Shown: positions 1 through 5,859 of the stretch, piece after piece
How the letters are laid out: each line of letters opens with the position of its first letter
How positions within the stretch are numbered: position 1 is the stretch's first letter
Assembly (NCBI GenBank): GCA_031259505.1
Contig: JAIRLL010000293.1
Location: forward strand, 1 to 5,998
Reading direction: 5' to 3'
DNA length: 5,998 nt
DNA from: Tannerella sp.
Lineage (GTDB): Bacteria > Bacteroidota > Bacteroidia > Bacteroidales > Tannerellaceae
The notes under the pieces: model-generated
The model's database searches: none
Told to the model about the DNA's origin: nothing
What the model saw: only the letters and a program-made list of their open reading frames with translations
Position numbers and translations under genes: made by a program

Positions 1-3000
1 ATCTCCCGTACCATTGTTGATGCCGAGTTCGGGGTCGAAATCCTTAATATGGTCTATCAAAAGGAAGGGATTGGTTGCCGTCACGAACAGTTTCGCTTGC
101 GAAATATTTATTTTCGACAACAGCGACTTCGGAAGGGAATACGATAGATTGACGTTCTTCAAACGAAGGAACGAACCGTTTTTTACCCAGAACGACGAAG
201 CCGGCATATCGCCCCACATGTAGCGGCTCGATTCGGCACGGGGATATTTGGCGTCAGGATTTTCGGGCGTCCAGTGGTCTGTCCAGAAATCGTAATTCCG
301 TTCGTTTGCTCCTCCCGACACCCATCGATGGTCGTAGAGGACTTTGTGTCCGGCAAATCCTTGAAAAAGCATGTTCAATGCGAAATTTTTCCATTCGGCG
401 CCGAGATATACGCCATAACTCAGTGGCGGCGCGCTGTGTTCGACAATCCAGTCCTGGTCTTCGGCAGTGATTTTACCGTCGGGAGCATCGTCGGTTACCC
501 CGCGAAGATCCTTATAGTTCAACATACCGAGTTGCGGAGTGTCGCCGTTGATAGTATATCCTGCGGGCAGCGCGTCGAGGTCGGCTTGCGTACGGATAAT
601 GTCCGAATAAACATATCCCTGTCTACGATCGGTATTCAATCCTTTCGATGATTGATAAGCGCGGATATTTTCCGCCTCGTCAAGTTCAACGTTTTTATTG
701 GTTGCATACGCGATATTTCCGCCTATATGCCAGGTGAAATCGCCGATACGGTCGGTATAACCGAGTTCAAATTCATACCCGTGCGAATCGACCACGCCAT
801 AGTTTTCTGCCGGCATATTGCCGCCGAAAGTGACAGGTAAAATTCTGATGCGGGTGGCTAAAATATCGTAAGTATGTTTGTAGAAAAGACTAAACGATGC
901 AGTCAAACGATTGTTGAGGAAAGCCAAATCCAATCCGCCGTCGTAGGCCAGCGATTTTTCCCATGTGATTTCGGGATTTGCAATCACGCCCTGCTGTAGT
1001 CCGCTGGCTGTTTTACCATATTCCGTTCCGGTGGTAAAATTGTAGGTCGACATCCATTGCCATCCGTCCGCAACGCCGTCGCTATTGATGTCAACAAAGT
1101 CGTTTCCCAGCAATCCGACCGACCCGCGAAGTTTCATATAATCAATGAATGAAACATTCTCCTTGAAGAAATTCTCTTCCGAAATGCGCCATGCAGCCGA
1201 ACCCGAAGGGAAGAATCCCCAGCGACGTCCGGGAGCGAACATCACCGATCCGTCGTAACGAGCCGACAGTTCGACAAGATATTTATCGTCGTATCCATAG
1301 TGGATACGTCCGGCGTAAGATTGGCGTCCGGTTTCGGAGCCGTTGCCGTCGACGCCGAAATCGCCGGTGTTTTTACTTCCGGCAGGAAACTGGTCGATAG
1401 CCGGGTTGATGAAATTCTTTGTCGTGGCGCTGAACCAATCGGCTGTTCCTTCCGACTGTTCGTAAACAAACACCGCATTGATGCTGTGTTTGCCGAAAGT
1501 CCGGTCGTAATTGACAAAAGCGTTGAATTGATAGCTGCGGTTACGGTTGTACTGTTCGAACAGAAGGTTGCCGTCCGCTTCTCGGGTATATGTTTCTCCG
1601 GTCGGTTCGTTGGTGACAATATGCCCATGTTCTCCGGTTGTTTTGAAGAAATACTCATTATGCGGGACATTGAACCGTTTGGTAAACTGCTGCCTGCTGT
1701 ATGTGTTGTACAGCGCTTTTACGCTCAATCCTTTTACGCTCTCGAAATTATACTGCAAAGCGATGTTGGCTTCCTGATTGTTGTAACTTCGATTGTTGTA
1801 CACCTCTCCGCCCCGACTGACCACTTCCGGAATGTGTATATTCGTCGAAAGAGTCGCCGCACGCACCGGCAATCCGTTGATATACGCAGGGAAAAACGAT
1901 GGCGATAGCAACAGGAAACTTCCCCACATATCGTCCAGCCCGTCGCGGTCGCCGTCGTTTACCCAATAAGGTTTATGGTCTTCGCGGTTATCCAGATTCA
2001 AATTCAGCGAAGCAATCAGGTTTTTGGTGATATTCGCTTCGATATTTCCGCGGAGCGTGTATTTATTGAATGTCATATTGTCGAATCCGCCTGTTTCGTA
2101 ATACTCCGAACCTCCGATAAAATAACGAACATGCTGATTTCCGCCGTTCACATTCAGCGAGTGTTGCGTGAGCATCGGGTTTCGCCATACCTCGTCTATC
2201 CAGTTATACGAATGAGTTTTGTAATACTCCAGTTCGTCGTCGGTAAACCAGTTGGGATGGCTCGAATCCCCGCCGCCGACTCGCAGACCGTCGTTGATGA
2301 ACCTGGCATGCTCGTACGCGCTCTGCACAGACGGGACACGTGTTGCGTCCGACAATCCGACCGACCCGTTGTAGGTGATCACCGGTTTTCCTTCTTTACC
2401 TTTCCTGGTTGTTATCAGCACGACGCCGTTGGACGAACGCGAACCGTAGATGGCTGTCGAAGCGGCGTCTTTCAGGATCGAGATGTTCTCCACATCGTTG
2501 GCGTCGATTCCGTCGAACGCGAACTTGTCTCTCACCACACCGTCGATGACATACAGCGGGTCGGTATTGTTCCACGTACCTTTCGAACGAATCACGATCG
2601 CCGAACTGTTGCCCGGACGTCCGCCCATTCCGCCGGAGATGTACACGCCCGCAAGCCGTCCTCCCAAAGCGTTCGACAGGTTGCTTGCCGGAATATTGTT
2701 CAGTTCCTCCACCTTCAAAGTCGCCACCGAGCCGGTCAGGTTCACCTTCTTCTGTATGCCGTAGCCCACGGCTACCACTTCGTCCAGGCGCTGCGAATCT
2801 TCCGTTAAGGTGATTTGCAGGCGGGTTTGGTTTCCGACCGCGACTTCCTGCGCGATGTATCCGATGTAGGATATTCGCAGTACGGCATTCTCCTGCACGC
2901 TGATCGAAAAATTCCCGTCGGCGTCGGTCACTGTCCCGTTAGAGGCGACGTCTTTCTCCACGATGTTCGCGCCGATGATGGTTTCGCCGCTCGCATCTAC

Positions 3001-3411
3001 GACCGTTCCCGTGATTCTTTTTCTGTTCTGTTCGGGTTCGGGCGTTTCAGTACGGCGGGCTATGTAGACCTGCCGTTCGTCGATGGTATACACGTTGTCC
3101 GTGTTTTTGAACAGTTGATCCAGCACTTTGTCGATCGTCTGTTGTTTCACGCGGATGCGTACTTTCCTGTTTTCGTCTACCGCGTCCGTGTAGTAGAAGA
3201 AAACAAATTCGCTCCTGCTTTCAATCTCGTCAAACACTTCGCGTACGGTTTTGTTGTTCATATCCAGCGACAGAAGCGTTTCCTGCGAATAGCTGCCGTG
3301 AGCGTTCACAATGCTTATTCCCATGATCAGGAAGAATGCGGACAGTCTCATGATTCTTGTCAATTTTTTAAGTCTGGCATTTTTTATGCCTTTAATTAAT
3401 TTGTTTGTCAT
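1..3411 (-). CDS. SusC/RagA-family TonB-dependent outer-membrane transporter with STN signalling domain (3' end cut by window edge)
   Basis: This outer-membrane beta-barrel would import a SusD-captured ligand, usually a glycan, using TonB energy. The minus-strand frame is open for 1137 codons from ATG at 3411 to the window edge, with no stop. Residues 1-42 are a basic, hydrophobic signal peptide (FFLIMGISIVNA core). Residues 47-118 match an STN domain, 133-205 a CarboxypepD_reg-like domain (RITGTVVDASGE, GANI, TDADGNFSI), and about 209-218 the TonB box LDEVVAVGYG. The plug spans about 221-340, with LYVIDGVVRD and KDAASTAIYGSRSSNGVVLITT. The rest is an aromatic-rich barrel ending in the family-typical FVTATNPFLL and DFDPELG, so probably only about 15-25 residues are missing. 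Three calcium-loop-like motifs lie at 486-494, 774-782 and 974-985. The STN domain and upstream sigma/FecR pair imply a signalling transporter. Met21 is a possible later start but would leave a shorter leader. The substrate is unknown. Confidence 0.96.
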   Translation of the reverse strand, partial: MTNKLIKGIKNARLKKLTRIMRLSAFFLIMGISIVNAHGSYSQETLLSLDMNNKTVREVFDEIESRSEFVFFYYTDAVDENRKVRIRVKQQTIDKVLDQLFKNTDNVYTIDERQVYIARRTETPEPEQNRKRITGTVVDASGETIIGANIVEKDVASNGTVTDADGNFSISVQENAVLRISYIGYIAQEVAVGNQTRLQITLTEDSQRLDEVVAVGYGIQKKVNLTGSVATLKVEELNNIPASNLSNALGGRLAGVYISGGMGGRPGNSSAIVIRSKGTWNNTDPLYVIDGVVRDKFAFDGIDANDVENISILKDAASTAIYGSRSSNGVVLITTRKGKEGKPVITYNGSVGLSDATRVPSVQSAYEHARFINDGLRVGGGDSSHPNWFTDDELEYYKTHSYNWIDEVWRNPMLTQHSLNVNGGNQHVRYFIGGSEYYETGGFDNMTFNKYTLRGNIEANITKNLIASLNLNLDNREDHKPYWVNDGDRDGLDDMWGSFLLLSPSFFPAYINGLPVRAATLSTNIHIPEVVSRGGEVYNNRSYNNQEANIALQYNFESVKGLSVKALYNTYSRQQFTKRFNVPHNEYFFKTTGEHGHIVTNEPTGETYTREADGNLLFEQYNRNRSYQFNAFVNYDRTFGKHSINAVFVYEQSEGTADWFSATTKNFINPAIDQFPAGSKNTGDFGVDGNGSETGRQSYAGRIHYGYDDKYLVELSARYDGSVMFAPGRRWGFFPSGSAAWRISEENFFKENVSFIDYMKLRGSVGLLGNDFVDINSDGVADGWQWMSTYNFTTGTEYGKTASGLQQGVIANPEITWEKSLAYDGGLDLAFLNNRLTASFSLFYKHTYDILATRIRILPVTFGGNMPAENYGVVDSHGYEFELGYTDRIGDFTWHIGGNIAYATNKNVELDEAENIRAYQSSKGLNTDRRQGYVYSDIIRTQADLDALPAGYTINGDTPQLGMLNYKDLRGVTDDAPDGKITAEDQDWIVEHSAPPLSYGVYLGAEWKNFALNMLFQGFAGHKVLYDHRWVSGGANERNYDFWTDHWTPENPDAKYPRAESSRYMWGDMPASSFWVKNGSFLRLKNVNLSYSLPKSLLSKINISQAKLFVTATNPFLLIDHIKDFDPELGINNGTGD

Positions 3412-3441
3412 ACCTTTGTAATGATTTTAAGTTGTTGTTTA

Positions 3442-3454
3442 AATAAGTTGTACT
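3442..3454 (-). promoter_or_regulatory. Motif AGTACAnnTTATT upstream of the transporter gene
   Basis: Read on the minus strand this is AGTACAACTTATT, ending 30 nt before the transporter start codon. Eleven of 13 bases match AGTACATTTTATT at 5462-5474, upstream of the sigma gene. Both are AT-rich, so chance is possible. If real, it would be a shared promoter or operator element. Confidence 0.25.
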
Positions 3455-3474
3455 TTTTGCTTAAAGTCGATTCG

Positions 3475-3503
3475 ACCGGGGAATACTGGCAGTATTTCCC
3501 GGT
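3475..3503. terminator. 13-bp-stem hairpin between anti-sigma and transporter genes
   Basis: Arms 3475-3487 and 3491-3503 are complementary with a 3-nt loop (GGC on the plus strand). The stem is unbroken as plus-strand RNA (one G-U pair) and has one A-C mismatch as minus-strand RNA. A T-rich run (TTCTTTTAT) follows on the plus strand only. On the minus strand, the direction of the genes, no U-tract follows the stem. It could end or attenuate the sigma/anti-sigma transcript, act in the 5' leader of the transporter mRNA, or be a protein-binding palindrome. The structure is clear but its role is inferred. Confidence 0.5.
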
Positions 3504-3563
3504 TCTTTTATCCCGTGTGCAATGCTTGGCGCTTCATGATGTATTTTCCATATGCAGTCTGTT

Positions 3564-4784
3564 TTAAGGGTTAGTGTACAGATAAAAAGTCTCGCCGTTT
3601 TCTTTGCGGCAGCGTACGGGCGCCGTGTTCGAGAGGCCGTTCAGTACGCGTTCGAGATCGGTTTTCAAATCCAGTTTCCCGGTGAATCGCAGGGCGCCGG
3701 CTTCGGGCGAGAAGCGTATCGTCGCTCCGTAGTAGTGAGCCAGCCGGTTGAGTATCAGCGAGAGCGCCTCGTCCTTGTAGATGTAGAGTCCGTCTTTCCA
3801 GGAGATGTAGTTCGCCACCGTTACGTTTCGCAACTTCGTTTCCTGGCCGGCGACCTGAAAGAGCTGGTTCGGCGCCATTTCCGTAACCTGTCCGGTTTCT
3901 TTTCCCGTTTTCACGGCGACGGCGCCCGTCACCAGTACTACCGTCTGCGACGGCTCGCCGTCGTATGCCGAAACATTGAATGCCGTGCCCAGCGCCAGTA
4001 TTTCCATCCGGCTGGTTTTGACCGTGAACGGACGGGCGGCGGCGGGCGTCACTTCCAGATAGGCTTCGCCTTCGAGATAGATCTCACGCTTTTCGCCGTC
4101 GAAGACAGGTGGATAGACAACGCGCGAAGAGGCGTTGATCCACAGCTTAGTGCCGTCGCCAAGCGTGAGCGAGGTATGTCTTCCGGGCGGGACTACCACC
4201 TGGTTATACGCCACCCGCGAGGTCTCTGCCGCCGGTTTGACAGACTGGGATACGACGTGCGAATTGACTTCGGCCTCGCCCTTCCCGTTGTATATTATGT
4301 CGGCTGTTTTCTCTTTGAGCGTCATGCTTTCTTCGCTGGAAAAGATAATCCGTATGTCGCGCCCCACGCTGTCCGGTCGGGCGACGTCTTCTATCTTCGG
4401 CGCCGGGATTTCGGCAGCGAGCGGCGTCATGAGCGCTGTCGACGGCCGGAAAACGAACCAGCAGCACACCGCGGCCAGTGCGCAGGCGGCCGGCAAAAGC
4501 CTGTACAGCAGCACGCGCCTGTGGCCGGCAACCTTTCGGCGGGCGGTTTCCATACGGATATTCGTCCACAAATCCGCCGCTTCTTCCGAGGTCAGCGCCT
4601 TGCCGGACGGGTGAAACGAACGGATGCAGTAGCGCGCCAGTTCGCAATCTTCGTCCGTCACGCGTCCCTCCCTCCGCATCGCCGCCCAGAAGGCTTCGTT
4701 TTCGAGCGAAGGACGGTTGACCGACGAGATAAAGCGTTCATCTCCCAGTAAGTCCGCAACAGTATATTTGTTATCTTCTTTCAT
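3564..4784 (-). CDS. FecR-family anti-sigma factor, single-pass inner-membrane protein
   Basis: A 406-residue protein that would hold the neighbouring ECF sigma factor inactive and free it when signalled by the transporter's STN domain. Residues 1-90 are a hydrophilic, charged cytoplasmic part expected to bind sigma. Residues about 91-113 are one membrane helix (LLPAACALAAVCCWFVF). The periplasmic FecR domain covers about 193-290, with the family hallmarks VVVPPGRHTSLTLGDGTKLW, YLEGEAYLEV and LGTAFNVSAY. Residues about 333-403 match the C-terminal DUF4974 domain (YIYKDEALSLILNRLAHYYG). I chose ATG at 4784: GAAAGG lies directly before it and it begins 13 bp after the sigma stop. An in-frame ATG at 4871 would overlap the sigma gene and add 29 atypical residues. 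Length is normal for Bacteroidota FecR proteins. The gene looks richer in G+C than the transporter's 3' half. Confidence 0.95.
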   Translation of the reverse strand: MKEDNKYTVADLLGDERFISSVNRPSLENEAFWAAMRREGRVTDEDCELARYCIRSFHPSGKALTSEEAADLWTNIRMETARRKVAGHRRVLLYRLLPAACALAAVCCWFVFRPSTALMTPLAAEIPAPKIEDVARPDSVGRDIRIIFSSEESMTLKEKTADIIYNGKGEAEVNSHVVSQSVKPAAETSRVAYNQVVVPPGRHTSLTLGDGTKLWINASSRVVYPPVFDGEKREIYLEGEAYLEVTPAAARPFTVKTSRMEILALGTAFNVSAYDGEPSQTVVLVTGAVAVKTGKETGQVTEMAPNQLFQVAGQETKLRNVTVANYISWKDGLYIYKDEALSLILNRLAHYYGATIRFSPEAGALRFTGKLDLKTDLERVLNGLSNTAPVRCRKENGETFYLYTNP

Positions 4785-4797
4785 CCTTTCAAAAAAA

Positions 4798-5412
4798 CTA
4801 TATGTTAGACAATTTGTTTTCGTCGCTGTACTCAATGTTTCCGTTTTTTTTGCTCTCGCCGGTCGCCGCACTGCGTATCTTCAGCACCGAGCGATGAATC
4901 AAATTTCTGACTGATTGATAATTCATTTTCATCAGCCTGCAAATTTCCTCGTACGACAGTTCTTCTGCAAAACGGTAATAGAGCGCTTCGCGCTGGCGGG
5001 GAGTGAGGTGTTCCATCATCCGTGCAATCCGTTTCTTTTGCTCGTACAACTGTTCCGATTCAATCAGTTGAGCTTCCGCCGAAAGTTCGATGCAGAAAAC
5101 AGGCTCGATCGAATCTATCTGATAATGTTCGACTTCTTTCTTGAAAAGGTTGAACAGCGTATTTTTCATCGACTGATAAAGATAAACCTTGACGTTGTCG
5201 ACCGGTTTCAGGCGTTTCCTGTTTACGTAAAGTTTGACAAAGAGGTCCTGCACGCAATCTTTCACCAGTTCGCGGTTGGATGTAAAATGCAGACCGTAGG
5301 CATAGAGCCGGTTCAGGTATGTGTCATACAGTAAACCGAACGCCGTGTCATCGCCCGACAAAAAGCTGTTCCATAGAGCTTTATTATTATTCTCATCTTG
5401 CCTGTCATTCAT
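4798..5412 (-). CDS. ECF-type RNA polymerase sigma factor (sigma-70 family)
   Basis: A 204-residue alternative sigma factor that would direct RNA polymerase to the transporter promoter once released by the anti-sigma factor. Region 2 covers about residues 24-91: AFGLLYDTYLNRLYAYGLHF, then VKDCVQDLFVKLY, then the YLYQSMKNTLFNLFKK helix that helps melt the -10 region. A linker follows. Region 4 covers about 129-181, with LTPRQREALYYRF and a helix-turn-helix at about 151-176 (LSYEEICRLMKMNYQSVRNL). There is no sigma-1.1 or region 3, as expected for ECF sigmas. The last roughly 20 residues are a polar tail. ATG at 5412 leaves the normal short N-terminus before region 2; no clear Shine-Dalgarno precedes it. 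It is probably co-transcribed with the anti-sigma gene 13 bp downstream. Family assignment is firm; the target promoter is inferred from position. Confidence 0.96.
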   Translation of the reverse strand: MNDRQDENNNKALWNSFLSGDDTAFGLLYDTYLNRLYAYGLHFTSNRELVKDCVQDLFVKLYVNRKRLKPVDNVKVYLYQSMKNTLFNLFKKEVEHYQIDSIEPVFCIELSAEAQLIESEQLYEQKKRIARMMEHLTPRQREALYYRFAEELSYEEICRLMKMNYQSVRNLIHRSVLKIRSAATGESKKNGNIEYSDENKLSNI

Positions 5413-5440
5413 GAAAGAGACTGATTTGTTTTTTTACTTG

Positions 5441-5479
5441 CCAATATAGACAATATGACGGAATAAAATGTACTCAAAA
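5441..5479 (-). promoter_or_regulatory. Weak candidate housekeeping promoter for the sigma/anti-sigma operon
   Basis: On the minus strand, TATATTGG (5441-5448) resembles the Bacteroidota -7 consensus TAnnTTTG, and TTTTG lies upstream (5475-5479). Their spacing is about 26 nt, longer than the usual 19-21, so this is a weak match. It is listed because some promoter must lie in this stretch. Confidence 0.2.
5462..5474 (-). promoter_or_regulatory. Motif AGTACAnnTTATT upstream of the sigma gene
   Basis: On the minus strand this reads AGTACATTTTATT and ends 49 nt before the sigma start codon. It matches 3442-3454 at 11 of 13 bases. CCGTC follows directly, which resembles the CGTC of many ECF -10 elements, but no matching AAC-type -35 is evident at proper spacing. 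If functional it would suggest autoregulation of the sigma gene. Confidence 0.25.
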
Positions 5480-5554
5480 GCACGGGGAAAAATTGGACGG
5501 GACAACTTTTTTTATTTTGACATGCTGCCGGACAGTAAAAAGAAATCGGGATGG

Positions 5555-5575
5555 CGTAAGTCGTAAGTCGTAAGT
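5555..5575. repeat. Three tandem copies of the 7-mer CGTAAGT
   Basis: Three perfect CGTAAGT copies lie head to tail, followed by a degenerate continuation (CATAATAAG). The minus strand reads ACTTACG three times. The origin is probably replication slippage or the remnant of a dispersed short repeat. No function can be read from it. Confidence 0.8.
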
Positions 5576-5590
5576 CATAATAAGAAAGTG

Positions 5591-5708
5591 TAACATGTGC
5601 CCGGATTGCTTCTCTCTGTTTGCAATGACGGGGATGCCATTGTTGCCGTCAATGGCGTCCGCCGTCTTTGCGGGGAGCGCAGCGTCGTGGCAATCCGGGA
5701 CTCTGTTA
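5591..5708. repeat. Imperfect inverted repeat of about 100 bp, MITE- or REP-like palindromic element
   Basis: The closing stem is a perfect 10-bp pair, CCCGGATTGC (5600-5609) with GCAATCCGGG (5690-5699). Inside it, GCAA-t-GACGG (5622-5631) pairs with CCGTC-t-TTGC (5662-5671), and GCCATTG (5636-5642) pairs with CAATGGC (5650-5656) around a 7-nt loop. Outside it, TAACA (5591-5595) pairs with TGTTA (5704-5708). The two arms thus read as diverged inverted copies of one unit, differing mainly in a 12-nt versus 18-nt internal loop. As I recall, dispersed GGATTGC...GCAATGACG palindromes occur in several bacterial genomes; membership is inferred. There is no transposase here, so it would be non-autonomous. 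Confidence 0.7.
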
Positions 5709-5821
5709 TCTTTCAATCTCATTTTTTTTACCCGCTTAAAGCATTATATCCTGTTTATTTCTTATCCATAGAAAATACGGACAGTCTGCCGCCGTGCCGG
5801 AATGCCAGAAATGCTATGACA

Positions 5822-5838
5822 GTCAATGCATTATTGAC
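5822..5838. repeat. Short hairpin GTCAAT-GCATT-ATTGAC
   Basis: A perfect 6-bp inverted repeat with a 5-nt loop. It is preceded at 5797-5819 by CCGGAATGC...GCTATGAC, which loosely resembles the left arm of the inverted repeat at 5600-5631. It may be a worn second copy of that element. The stem is too short and lacks the T-run needed to call a terminator. Confidence 0.35.
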
Positions 5839-5859
5839 GCACGTCACTGCGCCGGGGGA

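Larger units (their letters stand above)
3412..3563 (-). promoter_or_regulatory. fecR-like to susC-like intergenic leader, probable promoter region of the transporter operon
   Basis: This 152-bp gap lies between the anti-sigma stop (3564-3566) and the transporter start (3411). It holds a strong hairpin (3475-3503) and then, towards the transporter, an A-rich leader ending ACAAAGGT directly before the ATG. I found no convincing Bacteroidota housekeeping -7 element (TAnnTTTG). That fits, without proving, transcription by the alternative sigma factor encoded upstream. A motif AGTACAnnTTATT at 3442-3454 also occurs upstream of the sigma gene. The gap is large compared with the 13 bp between sigma and anti-sigma genes, so the transporter probably has its own transcript start. 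Confidence 0.5.

Noticed and set aside
1975..2808. 277-codon plus-strand open frame
   Set aside because: It lies wholly opposite the plug and early barrel of the transporter, whose minus-strand motifs are unmistakable. The plus-strand product has no family features.
2815..3399. 194-codon plus-strand open frame
   Set aside because: It is antisense to the signal peptide, STN, CarboxypepD_reg-like and TonB-box region of the transporter, so it is a shadow.
1..3411. Possible frameshift or pseudogene in the transporter
   Set aside because: The frame was followed through all 1137 codons without a stop, and family motifs appear in the right order to the edge. It is only cut by the window.
3552..4751. 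399-codon open frame on the plus strand opposite the anti-sigma gene
   Set aside because: It is the antisense of a gene with clear FecR and DUF4974 motifs. Its translation is arginine-rich with no recognisable domain, which is typical of shadows in G+C-rich DNA.
4785..4871. Upstream in-frame ATG (4871) as anti-sigma start
   Set aside because: It would overlap the sigma coding end by 74 bp and add 29 residues unlike FecR N-termini. ATG at 4784 has an adjacent GAAAGG and natural spacing.
5474..5722. 82-codon minus-strand open frame upstream of the sigma gene
   Set aside because: Its codons come from the inverted repeat and the CGTAAGT tandem repeat, with no domain and no ribosome site. It is better explained as non-coding repeat DNA.
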